Positions 20,306-28,312 are shown, counted from the first letter of the stretch. The stretch is DNA of 35,609 bases from Candidatus Parcubacteria bacterium (GCA_002869235.1 PKTI01000027.1:1-35609); one strand, 5' to 3'. The notes: generated by a model not told the origin, from the letters alone. Numbers and translations are program-made.

Positions 20306-21719
20306 AACTAGATTTGCTCCCAGTCCAACAGGCTATCTACATGTAGGTAGCTTAAGAACAGCTCTATTCAACTATCTTTGGGCCAAAAGAAACAAAGGTG
20401 AGTTTGCTTTGAGGATAGAAGACACTGACAAAGAAAGATTTGTGGAAGGAGCACAAGAGAGCTTGATAAATACTTTGACAAAGATGGGCCTAGCTCCTGA
20501 CGGAAATATAATGGTGCAATCCACTAGACTTAATATTTATCAAAAAAATGTAGACAAATTGATAAAAGATAAGCACGCTTATCCTTGTTTTTGTACTGCT
20601 GAAAGATTGGAAAAAATGCGTCAAGATCAACAAGCTCAAAAACAAGTACCAAAATATGATGGTTTGTGTAGAAAGCTTGATTCCAAAGAAGTACAAGAAA
20701 GAATCAATCAAGGACAATCATATGTAATACGATTCAAAATACCAGAAGATCAAATTGTCAAAGCAGAGGACTTGGTTTATGGCAAAATATCCGTAAAAAC
20801 AGAAGATTTAGATGATTTCATCATACTCAAATCAGACAAATATCCAACTTATCATCTAGCTCACGTCATAGATGATATAGAGATGAAAATCACCCATGTC
20901 ATCAGAGGAGAAGAGTGGTTACCATCTTTACCTAAGCACATACTAATCTATCAAGCTTTGGGCCAAAAATTACCAGCATTTTGTCATCTACCACTTCTAC
21001 TCAATCCCGACAAATCCAAATTATCAAAACGACAAGGAGACGTCGCTGTAGAAGATTTCTTGGCCAAAGGTTATTTGGGACAAGCCTTGCTAAATTATGT
21101 AGCCTTACTCGGTTGGAATCCAGGTGATGACAGAGAATTATTTACTCTTGATCAATTAGTCAAAGAATTTTCTATTGAAAGAATAAACAAGGCTGGAGCA
21201 GTTTTTGATATAAATAAATTAAATTGGTTCAATGCTGAATATATCCGACTGATTATAAAACAGGGAGGCGCAAGGTACGAACAATTGATAGAACAGGTAG
21301 AAAAATTTGTACCCGCAGCCAAAGAAAAGACTGATGGTATCCTCAAATTATTTGGCAGTAGAATAAACAATTTGTCTGAGCTCAAAGAAATGAGCCAGTT
21401 TATATTCAATTTAGCAGATTATCCAGCTGAAATGTTGGTCTTCAAAAAATCTGATCTAGAAAAAACCAAACATGGCCTTGACCTAGCTCTGGGAGCATTA
21501 GGAAAATTTGAACCAAAATTCTGGCAAGAAGAAAAACTAAACGCCATGATACAAAATGTTGCCTCAGAACACAAATTGAGCCCTGGTGATATATTCTGGC
21601 CTATTAGAGTAGCTTTGTCTGGTCAGGAAAAAAGTCCCTCTCCTATAGAACTACTAGAATTCTTTGGTCCAGAAGAAAGTTTGTCTAGAATAAAACAAGC
21701 TATTGCCAAGCTCAATTAA
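20295..21719 (+). CDS. gltX: Glutamate-tRNA ligase
   Basis: Class I aminoacyl-tRNA synthetase. The N-terminus RFAPSPTGYLHVGSLRTALF (about residues 5-24) contains the HIGH-equivalent HVGS, and KLSKRQGD (about 239-246) is the KMSKS equivalent. Zinc-like CFC (about 98-100) with a downstream Cys is kept. 474 aa is normal. The ATG at 20295 overlaps wecG/tagA by 11 nt with no SD other than GGAATATG context. It could be a non-discriminating GluRS if the genome uses GatCAB; this window cannot decide that. Confidence 0.96.
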   Translation: MKVKTRFAPSPTGYLHVGSLRTALFNYLWAKRNKGEFALRIEDTDKERFVEGAQESLINTLTKMGLAPDGNIMVQSTRLNIYQKNVDKLIKDKHAYPCFCTAERLEKMRQDQQAQKQVPKYDGLCRKLDSKEVQERINQGQSYVIRFKIPEDQIVKAEDLVYGKISVKTEDLDDFIILKSDKYPTYHLAHVIDDIEMKITHVIRGEEWLPSLPKHILIYQALGQKLPAFCHLPLLLNPDKSKLSKRQGDVAVEDFLAKGYLGQALLNYVALLGWNPGDDRELFTLDQLVKEFSIERINKAGAVFDINKLNWFNAEYIRLIIKQGGARYEQLIEQVEKFVPAAKEKTDGILKLFGSRINNLSELKEMSQFIFNLADYPAEMLVFKKSDLEKTKHGLDLALGALGKFEPKFWQEEKLNAMIQNVASEHKLSPGDIFWPIRVALSGQEKSPSPIELLEFFGPEESLSRIKQAIAKLN

Positions 21720-21723
21720 CATT

Positions 21724-21752
21724 TTGGCATATTTTTAATTTTATGGTATAAT
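21724..21752 (+). promoter_or_regulatory. Strong promoter of M23 peptidase-capA operon
   Basis: TTGGCA (21724-21729), 17-bp spacer, TATAAT (21747-21752). The leader is about 17 nt. Confidence 0.8.
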
Positions 21753-21775
21753 ATAATATACCCTAGATTTAAACC

Positions 21776-23032
21776 ATGCAAAAAATAAAAACAAAGCTTA
21801 AAATCTTGACCCGTGCTACCTTAGTAATCTCTTTGTTGAGCTTGTTTTTTTATCCTGGAAATATAGGGGCAACTGAATATACACTGGACGATTATACCAA
21901 TCAAGAAATATGGGAAATAAATCAAGACATTAATGAAAGAAGGTCAGAAATACAAGAACTAAAACGTCAAATTGATGTCTACAAAAAAAATATTTCTGCC
22001 AAACAAAGAGAGTTGTACAATCTATCAAATCAAATCGGTACTCTCAATGAGAGTATTGCCAAAATAAATCTAGAAAGTCAAGCAACTGAACTAGAAGTAG
22101 AAACCTTGGAATTGAAAATAGAAAACACCGAGTTGAAAATCCAAGCTAAAGAAAGAGAAATAGGTGACCAAAAAAATATTTTGGCTAGAAATATACGACA
22201 ACTACACAAAGAACAACAAAATAACTCTGTTTTGGAAATACTACTACTCAATGAAAATTTTAGTGATTTTGTAGCTGAGCTTGATCGTCTAGAAAGTATG
22301 CAAGACTCACTAGTAGACGGTGTAGAGGAGCTCAATGAATTCAAAATAGCCCTTGAACAAGATCAAGATTCTTTAGAAAACGAAAAAACCGAAATAGACA
22401 CTCTAAAAGGTATTTTGGAAAACAAAAAAGCTAGCCTAGATGGCCAAAAAGTAGCCAAATACTACCTCATGTCTGCCACTCAAGGTGAAGAAGCCAAATA
22501 CCAGGAAATGCTAGAGGGCGCCAAAAAAGAGCAAGAAAAAATAAACAGCGACATTGTCTACATGGAGCAAGTCGCTAGAGAAAAACTAAATCGTCAATTA
22601 GAACAAATAGGAATAGAAGATAGTGAAGGTTTGATGTGGCCAGTACCTTCTAGAATAGTGACTGCTTATTTCCACGACGAAGACTATCCTTATCGTTATA
22701 TTTTTGAACACAACGCTATAGACGTTGCCACACCACAAGGCACAGCAATTCGCGCAACTGAATCAGGTTATGTAGCAAAAGTACGTGATGGTGGTCAATA
22801 TGGTTATAGCTATATTATGTTGGTCCACGCCAACAAACTTTCTAGTGTCTATGGACATGTAAATGTAATATCAGTAGAAGAAGACCAGTTTGTATCCAAA
22901 GGACAAATCATAGGTTATTCTGGTGGTCAACCAGGCACCAGAGGAGCAGGTCCATTTTCTACTGGAGCCCACCTACACTTTGAAGTACGTGTAAATGGTG
23001 TGCCAGTCAACCCGCTCAATTATCTGCCATGA
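21776..23032 (+). CDS. EnvC-like murein hydrolase activator, M23 peptidase
   Basis: Signal peptide (about residues 1-32, ending IGA). Residues about 40-285 form two long coiled coils rich in E/K/L/I. The C-terminal domain (about 300-418) is LytM/M23: HNAIDVATPQGT (the H-x3-D zinc ligands), GYGH-equivalent YGHVNVI, and HLHFEV at about 399-404. All zinc ligands appear intact, so it may cleave cross-links itself or activate amidases during division. Its stop overlaps the capA start (ATGA 23029-23032). Confidence 0.93.
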   Translation: MQKIKTKLKILTRATLVISLLSLFFYPGNIGATEYTLDDYTNQEIWEINQDINERRSEIQELKRQIDVYKKNISAKQRELYNLSNQIGTLNESIAKINLESQATELEVETLELKIENTELKIQAKEREIGDQKNILARNIRQLHKEQQNNSVLEILLLNENFSDFVAELDRLESMQDSLVDGVEELNEFKIALEQDQDSLENEKTEIDTLKGILENKKASLDGQKVAKYYLMSATQGEEAKYQEMLEGAKKEQEKINSDIVYMEQVAREKLNRQLEQIGIEDSEGLMWPVPSRIVTAYFHDEDYPYRYIFEHNAIDVATPQGTAIRATESGYVAKVRDGGQYGYSYIMLVHANKLSSVYGHVNVISVEEDQFVSKGQIIGYSGGQPGTRGAGPFSTGAHLHFEVRVNGVPVNPLNYLP

Positions 23033-24138
23033 GCACAGATAACAACAAATTATTAACCTTAATCTTGATCCTGCTAATTACTATGGCGGGATTGATTTAT
23101 ATTTGGTTAAATTTTGAAAACAAAAACTTTTTGACTACAAAAATATGGGTAGCCAAAGAATATGTTACTCCAAAAACTTTTTTTTCCAGACCTCCTGAAG
23201 AAAAGAAAGAATCCAATTGGCTTTTCTTTGGTGATTTGATGTTGGATAGAAATGTAGGGGCTACTATCAAAGAAAATGGCTTGAATTATATATTCAGCAA
23301 TATAATTTCTGAAAAAGAATATTTTTTTGAGGGTTATGATATTGTTTCGGCCAACCTCGAAGGAGCTGTCACAAAAGATGGAGAGCATTATGCGCCAGAT
23401 GTAATATATGATTTTGCTTTTTCCCCAGAGTTGATAAAAAAACTAAATCAAGATTATAATTTTAATTTTTTTACTATTGCCAACAACCATGTCACTGACC
23501 AAGGCACCACTGGCTTTCAAGAAACTAGAATAAATTTGGATAATCTAAATATAGACCATGTCGGTTGCCCAGATGCCCAAGTAGAGGAGTGCAACAAAAA
23601 AATATTGGACAAAGGAGATTATACTCTAGGTATGTTGGGTTATAGTATGGTCTATCATATGCTAGATAGTCAAAATGCTATAAAGCAAGTACAGGAAATG
23701 GCTTCATCTACTGACTTTGTGATAGTAAATATTCATTGGGGCGTGGAATATGAACATCAATTCAACAAAATACAGCAAAATCTAGCCCATGATTTTATAG
23801 ACGCTGGTGCTGACATTATTATTGGCCATCACCCTCACGTAGTCCAAGGTATGGAAATATACAAAGAAAAACCTATATTTTATTCATTGGGCAACTTTGT
23901 TTTTGATCAATATTTCTCTCTAGACACCCAAGAAGAGCTAGCTGTAAAAATAAATTATCAAAAAAATAAAATAGACTTAGAATTAATACCCTTAAAATCA
24001 AAAGCTAGCCAAATCAGACTAATGAATGAAGAAGAAAAACAAGAATTTTTGAATAAATTTTTCCTTTGGTCTCAAGCAAAAGAGGATTATCATGAACAAA
24101 TTATTTCTGGTAATATTAGCCTAAAAATAAATAAATAG
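23029..24138 (+). CDS. capA: CapA family poly-gamma-glutamate synthesis/metallophosphatase-like protein
   Basis: A type II membrane protein: one N-terminal helix (about residues 8-27), then an extracytoplasmic PGA_cap domain with calcineurin-like motifs FFGDLMLDRNVG (about 66-77), VSANLEGAV (about 107-115), ANNHVTDQG (about 151-159), IVNIHWGVEYEH (about 232-243), GHHPHVVQGME (about 263-273) and YSLGNFVFDQYFS (about 284-296). Family members anchor or export poly-gamma-glutamate, but many are in genomes without capBC, so the true role may be different. Co-translated with the M23 peptidase. Confidence 0.88.
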   Translation: MSTDNNKLLTLILILLITMAGLIYIWLNFENKNFLTTKIWVAKEYVTPKTFFSRPPEEKKESNWLFFGDLMLDRNVGATIKENGLNYIFSNIISEKEYFFEGYDIVSANLEGAVTKDGEHYAPDVIYDFAFSPELIKKLNQDYNFNFFTIANNHVTDQGTTGFQETRINLDNLNIDHVGCPDAQVEECNKKILDKGDYTLGMLGYSMVYHMLDSQNAIKQVQEMASSTDFVIVNIHWGVEYEHQFNKIQQNLAHDFIDAGADIIIGHHPHVVQGMEIYKEKPIFYSLGNFVFDQYFSLDTQEELAVKINYQKNKIDLELIPLKSKASQIRLMNEEEKQEFLNKFFLWSQAKEDYHEQIISGNISLKINK

Positions 24139-24158
24139 AGCTGAAGATAGACCAGGTA

Positions 24159-24187
24159 TTGACAAATAACTATATGTGTGCTATAGT
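24159..24187 (+). promoter_or_regulatory. Strong promoter of the RNA at 24194
   Basis: TTGACA (24159-24164), 17-bp spacer, TATAGT (24182-24187). Confidence 0.85.
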
Positions 24188-24193
24188 GTCATA

Positions 24194-24416
24194 TGATGCT
24201 TTAAGCACATTCAGATTGATGATGGAGGTTTCTCCAGTTAAGGACAGTTCAAGTGATTCTGCGAATCAACGCCTGATAGGCAACCCAACTTGAACATCCT
24301 TGACCCACGGGGTTTCTTCTTTCATCAAAATCCTCCTCGGGCAGAGGCGTAAACATCGGAGGTGCCAACCACCACAAGGATGTGTAGCAGGGTACGATAA
24401 CCCCTGCTTTCTTTTT
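24194..24416 (+). ncRNA. Putative multi-branched structured RNA, about 220 nt
   Basis: It has its own consensus promoter and terminator. Helices seen: GGAG-GTTT-CTCC (24224-24235 region). GTTCAAG (24247-24253) with CTTGAAC (24289-24295) encloses TGATTC (24254-24259)/GAATCA (24263-24268) and GCCT (24271-24274)/AGGC (24278-24281), a multi-way junction. CATCCTT (24295-24301) with AAGGATG (24376-24382) encloses CCC-ACG-GGG and CCTCC (24332-24336)/GGAGG (24358-24362). Ends in the terminator at 24386. This many nested perfect helices is not chance-like. No family recognised: it lacks RNase P, tmRNA and SRP signatures. The minus-strand ORFs across it are judged shadows. It is convergent with the SD-led membrane gene at 24500-24919. 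Confidence 0.65.
24386..24416 (+). terminator. Terminator of the RNA at 24194
   Basis: AGCAGGG (24386-24392) with CCCTGCT (24402-24408), then TTTCTTTTT. Confidence 0.8.
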
Positions 24417-24426
24417 GCCAAAATTT

Positions 24427-24469
24427 AGAGCCGCCCGTGACATCAAGTCAGTAGGCGGCTCTCAGGGGT
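24427..24469 (-). terminator. Possible terminator hairpin of the 139-aa gene
   Basis: GAGCCGCC pairs with GGCGGCTC around 24428-24463 with an 18-20 nt loop. On the minus strand only a weak T-rich tail (TAAATTTT) follows. Lies just after the minus-strand gene. Confidence 0.45.
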
Positions 24470-24499
24470 TACAAGGTTCCATGATTTTCTTCTCCTTAG

Positions 24500-24919
24500 T
24501 TAATTAGAACCATTGCGCTTGTTGAGGTAGAGACGTTTTTCAATCCTAGAAGCCACATAGACAACACAGACAAAGAACAGGTTGTCAAAAGTAGCCCGAG
24601 GAATCTGATAACGTCCATTACCAAAAGCGGCAACAACGTGAATCAACAGGGCATACAAAGCCCAGAGATACACAAACGTTCCGCCCTTTTTCCTCGGCAA
24701 AGCCTTGTGCGCCCAACGAGCGCTAGCTCTGACAACCGTGTAGGTCACCAGAACCACAAGGTAATACACCGGGAAAGTCGGCGGAATGGTGATAGGAATC
24801 GGAAACTCAAAGAATTTCCAGGTGATCAGCACCATCTGGGCGATCATCCAAGCAAAGCACAGCCAGAAGAGGTAATACCTAATCTGCTTGTGCACCTTAT
24901 TGTTGTTTCTGTTCCTCAT
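24500..24919 (-). CDS. Hypothetical 4-TM membrane protein, SD-led, 139 aa
   Basis: A very basic N-terminus (RNRNNNKVHKQIR) leads into four hydrophobic segments (about residues 15-38, 46-64, 82-102, 110-127) and ends in a basic tail. No family recognised. The start at 24919 is fixed by an extended SD, GAAAGGAAGGTGA, 5 nt upstream. The longer frame to 25000 is rejected, because it would place the SD and a leader hairpin inside the coding region. Leader: CTTTGGCA/TGCCAAAG hairpin at 24947-24966. GC content and codons (CGG/CGT, GTG, GCC) are like the 197-aa gene at 2364 and unlike the flanking capA and xer genes. Promoter weak (24991-25019). Confidence 0.68.
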   Translation of the reverse strand: MRNRNNNKVHKQIRYYLFWLCFAWMIAQMVLITWKFFEFPIPITIPPTFPVYYLVVLVTYTVVRASARWAHKALPRKKGGTFVYLWALYALLIHVVAAFGNGRYQIPRATFDNLFFVCVVYVASRIEKRLYLNKRNGSN

Positions 24920-24924
24920 TTTGC

Positions 24925-24937
24925 TCACCTTCCTTTC
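24925..24937 (-). promoter_or_regulatory. Extended SD site of the 139-aa gene
   Basis: GAAAGGAAGGTGA on the minus strand, 5 nt before the ATG at 24919. Same GAAAGG..GGTGA form as at 2964-2975. Confidence 0.75.
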
Positions 24938-24946
24938 AGGATGTAG

Positions 24947-24966
24947 CTTTGGCACTATTGCCAAAG
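24947..24966 (-). promoter_or_regulatory. Leader hairpin upstream of the 139-aa gene
   Basis: CTTTGGCA (24947-24954), 4-nt loop, TGCCAAAG (24959-24966). It has no T-tract on the minus strand, so it is not a terminator; it may protect or regulate the leader. Confidence 0.5.
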
Positions 24967-24990
24967 GCCTAGGTGTGGGGTTGGTGAGGA

Positions 24991-25019
24991 AGAATACCAA
25001 AAAATCAATACAGGCTAAA
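24991..25019 (-). promoter_or_regulatory. Possible promoter of the 139-aa gene
   Basis: On the minus strand: TTTAGC (25014-25019), 17-bp spacer, TATTCT (24991-24996). Poor -35, so tentative. Confidence 0.3.
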
Positions 25020-25036
25020 ATTCGCTTTTTACTCCT

Positions 25037-25068
25037 ATCTGGTTTTCAATGTGCCAGATTTTTGTTTT
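25037..25068 (+). terminator. Plus-strand terminator-like hairpin
   Basis: ATCTGG (25037-25042) with CCAGAT (25054-25059), then TTTTTGTTTT. No convincing + strand gene precedes it. In the rest of 25001-25217 I see only the hairpin at 25166 and a palindrome at 25200. Confidence 0.5.
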
Positions 25069-25165
25069 GCGATTTGTTTTTGTATTGATTTGTAACAAAA
25101 TCTATTCAATTGTATCTATAGCTATCTACTTTCAACGTAATATAGTTTTCTTTTCTTGTCAAATT

Positions 25166-25189
25166 TTTTTGGCTAACAGCAGCCAAAAA
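25166..25189. terminator. Bidirectional terminator downstream of xer
   Basis: TTTTTGGCT (25166-25174), loop AACAGC, AGCCAAAAA (25181-25189). U-tracts on both strands. It follows the xer stop on the minus strand. Confidence 0.65.
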
Positions 25190-25199
25190 TATATATATT

Positions 25200-25217
25200 T
25201 TAGCTAATATTAGCCAA
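25200..25217. repeat. Near-perfect 18-bp palindrome abutting xer stop
   Basis: TTAGCTAATATTAGCCAA is symmetric except for one base pair. It touches the stop codon of the recombinase gene. It could be a recombination core, an operator or part of a terminator. Confidence 0.4.
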
Positions 25218-26174
25218 TTATTGCTTCAAAGGGTGAAACTTGGTATGAATTTTCTCAGCATACCTATCAGAAGCATGTACATAACGAGTGGTGGTGTCCA
25301 ATGATTCATGACCAAAGAGTATTTGAATAGCAGCTGGATTAGCACCATTTTCCGCTAAATAAGTAGCAAAACTATGCCTAATTGAGTGAGCAGATATAGG
25401 CACATTGATAGAGAGGAGCTCCCGATAACGCTTTATTTTGTACTGTAAATAGTTGGTGGATATTTTTTTGTGTTTATCAGCATTATTGCGACCACGATAG
25501 GGAATAAACAAATAAGGCGTATCATCTGTCCTTGATTTGAGATAAGCACCAATATGTTTTATGGCTCTAGGAGTCAAATAAACAAAACGCTGTTTTTTCC
25601 CTTTACCCATGATATAGATGCGCCCACTTTGATCAAGTTGCTCACGCTTGAGAGAGAGTAATTCTGAAATACGCATACCAGTAGCAAACAAAGTCTCCAA
25701 CATAGCTCGATTACGCATAGCAATAACTGGATCCTTTTCAAACTTACTCGGAGATTCTATCAAGCCGATGAGCTCACGCATGTCTGGTACTTGTCCGGAC
25801 TTTTTTTCCGTCTTGAGCAATTTGACCGCATCAGCTGTAATGGGTGTTTTGTAATCTACATCAATCAAAAACTTCAAATAAGACCTTAAGGCTGATAAAA
25901 TTCTATTGATACTATAACTAGACAATTGTTTTTGACCTTTACCATCAGAGGCGGTATGTCTAGAAGTGGAGGAGAGGTAGGCCTTATACTTGATGAGTGA
26001 CCTTTTGGTCAGTTTGGTAAACGATGTCTTGATATCGTCTGTCAAAAAGTTTTCAAAAGTAATCAAATCTCTTTCATAATTATAAACTGTCTCGGCAGAG
26101 TAGTTGTTGGACTGTATATTTTCCAAAAACTCATCGAGAAGGGGGAGGGCTTGTTTTTTATTAGTTTTAGCCAT
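25218..26174 (-). CDS. xerC: Tyrosine recombinase XerC/XerD-like
   Basis: An integrase of the Xer type (318 aa). The N-terminal SAM-like binding domain spans about residues 5-115. The catalytic domain has R in ATGMRISELLSL (about 170-181), K in MGKGKKQRFVYL (about 193-204), H-x-x-R in SAHSIRHSFATYL (about 262-274), H in FGHESLDTT (about 286-294) and nucleophile Y in RYVHAS (about 296). It resolves chromosome dimers at dif in many bacteria, and Xer-like enzymes also move small elements. A consensus promoter (26181-26209) ends 6 nt before the ATG, so it is leaderless. Composition matches the native genes. Whether XerC, XerD or a single XerH-like enzyme cannot be told. Confidence 0.9.
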   Translation of the reverse strand: MAKTNKKQALPLLDEFLENIQSNNYSAETVYNYERDLITFENFLTDDIKTSFTKLTKRSLIKYKAYLSSTSRHTASDGKGQKQLSSYSINRILSALRSYLKFLIDVDYKTPITADAVKLLKTEKKSGQVPDMRELIGLIESPSKFEKDPVIAMRNRAMLETLFATGMRISELLSLKREQLDQSGRIYIMGKGKKQRFVYLTPRAIKHIGAYLKSRTDDTPYLFIPYRGRNNADKHKKISTNYLQYKIKRYRELLSINVPISAHSIRHSFATYLAENGANPAAIQILFGHESLDTTTRYVHASDRYAEKIHTKFHPLKQ

Positions 26175-26180
26175 GTTTAT

Positions 26181-26209
26181 ATTATATATTAAGCAATAGT
26201 CTATGTCAA
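26181..26209 (-). promoter_or_regulatory. Promoter of xer, leaderless geometry
   Basis: On the minus strand: TTGACA (26204-26209), 17-bp spacer, TATAAT (26181-26186), then 6 nt to the ATG. Both hexamers are perfect consensus. Confidence 0.85.
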
Positions 26210-26242
26210 ATTGAGTGTAAGAGTTATTATACTCAGTTCATA

Positions 26243-26276
26243 TTATATATACAAAGGCTAAAAAAACCTTTATATA
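26243..26276. repeat. AT-rich inverted repeat between ftsQ and xer
   Basis: TATATACAAAGG ... CCTTTATATA around a poly-A loop. It lies between the ftsQ stop and the xer promoter; it could act as a weak terminator. Confidence 0.4.
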
Positions 26277-26293
26277 CATTATTACTCAACAAA

Positions 26294-27127
26294 CTACTTA
26301 AAATAGACCTTATCCCCAAACCTTACATCTATATAATCTATATCTACACCCGTTATGTTTCCTGCTACCAATATTTGATTCAAATTGTTTATTTGTTTTT
26401 TTATACTCTCACTAGAATCAAGTTTTACATAAAAACCTGTTTCCGTATGCAACTCAATAAGACTCCAGTTGTCACTAATAACAATTCTGGTTAATTTTTC
26501 TTTATCAGCTATCTTGTCCATCCACTCCAGATAGATCTGGTTAATGATTTCTATCTCATCTGAGCTAAAAATATAATCCCCAGTAGGCCTGGTGTTACGA
26601 AAGTCCTCAATTATAAGGTATTTATCATCCCGAGCTTGTATTTGGCGATTTAAGGCCCCTTTGGCATCTAGGAGGTATAAAGTATCATCTTTGGCCCAAA
26701 TAAAATGAGAAATTTTTTCTACGACGTCTATTTGTATTTTGTCAGGCCAAACTTTGGTGACGCTAGCCTGATCCAAGTTAAATGTTTCTATCAATTCTTT
26801 TTCTACTGGTTGAGTATCAAACAAAAAATAATTTGAGTTTTTAAATACAAAGAACCTAGTAGCTGTAAGCTTATCTTCAAAGAATTCTTCAATTTCTTCC
26901 TGGGTCAAATCTTTATTATTTATCAATTCCAATTTTTCCAACTTCAAATATTGTATCTGAAAGATACTTTGACCAAGTAATATAGCCAAAATCAACCAAA
27001 TTATAATAACAATTCTTTTTTTGTAAGGATTTGTATTGTTACTATAATATCCTGATGACCGAAGCCTCTTGGGGCGTTGCGGCATATGTTGTTCCCAAGA
27101 TTTTGTGGATTTTATCCTGGATTTCAT
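26294..27127 (-). CDS. ftsQ: FtsQ/DivIB-like cell-division protein
   Basis: A bitopic membrane protein: basic cytosolic tail (about residues 1-37), one helix (about 38-57), then an extracytoplasmic POTRA-type domain (about 65-135; LEKLELINNKDLTQEEIEEF, then a VTKVWPDKIQIDVVEK strand pair matching the V-x-R-x-W-P-x-x-L/I motif) and a beta domain. It links FtsB/L to FtsW/I in the divisome. Sequence similarity is by motif, so confidence is moderate-high. It lies 48 nt after alr. The ATG follows AAAAAAGGGGAGAGAGT, an SD-like sequence that is rare among native genes here. Division and wall genes alr-ftsQ are adjacent, as in dcw-like clusters. Confidence 0.82.
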   Translation of the reverse strand: MKSRIKSTKSWEQHMPQRPKRLRSSGYYSNNTNPYKKRIVIIIWLILAILLGQSIFQIQYLKLEKLELINNKDLTQEEIEEFFEDKLTATRFFVFKNSNYFLFDTQPVEKELIETFNLDQASVTKVWPDKIQIDVVEKISHFIWAKDDTLYLLDAKGALNRQIQARDDKYLIIEDFRNTRPTGDYIFSSDEIEIINQIYLEWMDKIADKEKLTRIVISDNWSLIELHTETGFYVKLDSSESIKKQINNLNQILVAGNITGVDIDYIDVRFGDKVYFK

Positions 27128-27175
27128 ACTCTCTCCCCTTTTTTAGCTAAAATTATATGTGTCGTAAAATATTTA

Positions 27176-28312
27176 TTATACTATTATCCGAGGAAGTTCT
27201 GGATTTATTTTTGTGACAACTTCATAGTTGATTGTCCTTGACCATTGAGCTAAATCTTCAGCGCCAAGAGTTTCTTTTTTGCTATGACCTAGCAAGACTA
27301 CTTCCTCCCCTACCTTGATGTCAGTGTCTTGCGGCAATTCAAGCATACAAAGGTTCATGCAGATATTTCCTCTGACTTTGTAGCGCTGCCCCCTGATCAA
27401 TACCTCAGCCTGATTGGAAAACAAACGACTATAGCCCTCGTTGTATCCCACTGGTAATACTGCTATCTTACAATCTTCTTCGCACTTGTACGTACGATTA
27501 TAGCCTACTGTGTCTCCAGCCAAAGCATCTTTTAGTTGAATAATTTTTGTCTTCCATCTCAAAACTGGCTTGAGTTCTATACCTTGCGATTCACCATTTT
27601 GTCTGGCTGCCAAAGATGGCCACAGACCGTACAAGCTGATACCAAGGCGAATGATGTCTTGCTGGCTGTTTTCCATATTGATACTAGCAGCTGAACAAGC
27701 TGAATGTACCTTGATATCAAAATATTTACCAGCCACTTGATTGAATCTTTGTAGTTGTTGATTACTAAAGGTCAGGTCTTTGGCTTCTGATTCAGCATAA
27801 TGGGTAAACATACTAAAAACCTTAATATGTTTTTTGCTGCGTATATGCTCTATAGCCTTATCAGCTTCCTCTGCTCTAAAGCCTAATCTAGTAGTACCAG
27901 TATCAATCTTTATGTTTATCCAAAAATCTTTTTTCAATTTTTTGCCCAGATCATTCAATTGATCAATGGTCTCATAATCATAAACTGGCAAGGATATTTT
28001 GTGCCGATTGGCAGTAACCAAACCTTTTTTGTCCCAAGAAAAGTAACTAAGAACCATTATAGGTTTTTTGCTAATTTTGTTTACAGCCACTGCTTCATCT
28101 AGATTGACCACCGCAAAGCCACTGACGTTTTTGTCTTTGTCTAGGACCTTGACTACTTCCTTGAGTCCATGACCATAGGCATTGCTTTTGACTACTGGCC
28201 AGATTTGCGAATTAGGAGCAATTTTTCTAAATTGCTCCACGTTGTGTAAAAGATTTTTTTTGTTTATCTCCAACCAAGTTATTCTATTGTCTTTTGATTT
28301 TAGTATAGACAT
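27176..28312 (-). CDS. alr: Alanine racemase
   Basis: PLP enzyme that converts L-Ala to D-Ala for peptidoglycan. The PLP lysine is in VVKSNAYGHG (about residues 40-49). TTRLGFR (about 140-146) and the second catalytic Tyr in GDTVGYNRTYK (about 262-272) are present. Length of 378 aa fits. The start overlaps the serS stop (TAATG), so it is translationally coupled. Presence shows that the organism makes D-alanine itself, consistent with the M23 and lysozyme-like envelope genes. Confidence 0.95.
   Translation of the reverse strand: MSILKSKDNRITWLEINKKNLLHNVEQFRKIAPNSQIWPVVKSNAYGHGLKEVVKVLDKDKNVSGFAVVNLDEAVAVNKISKKPIMVLSYFSWDKKGLVTANRHKISLPVYDYETIDQLNDLGKKLKKDFWINIKIDTGTTRLGFRAEEADKAIEHIRSKKHIKVFSMFTHYAESEAKDLTFSNQQLQRFNQVAGKYFDIKVHSACSAASINMENSQQDIIRLGISLYGLWPSLAARQNGESQGIELKPVLRWKTKIIQLKDALAGDTVGYNRTYKCEEDCKIAVLPVGYNEGYSRLFSNQAEVLIRGQRYKVRGNICMNLCMLELPQDTDIKVGEEVVLLGHSKKETLGAEDLAQWSRTINYEVVTKINPELPRIIV

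Noticed and set aside
24249-24446. Minus-strand ORF of 65 aa and an SD-led 19-codon ORF (24266-24325) across the RNA.
   Set aside because: They lie antisense to an RNA with its own promoter, terminator and nested helices. The GGAGG that looks like an SD is one arm of an RNA stem. No promoter is seen on this strand.
24888-25088. Plus-strand ORF with signal peptide and lipobox (LTFLSGC), entericidin-like.
   Set aside because: It overlaps antisense to the SD and leader of the convincing minus-strand gene at 24919. It has no promoter or SD, and the + strand terminator at 25037 lies inside its frame. Chance lipobox is likely.
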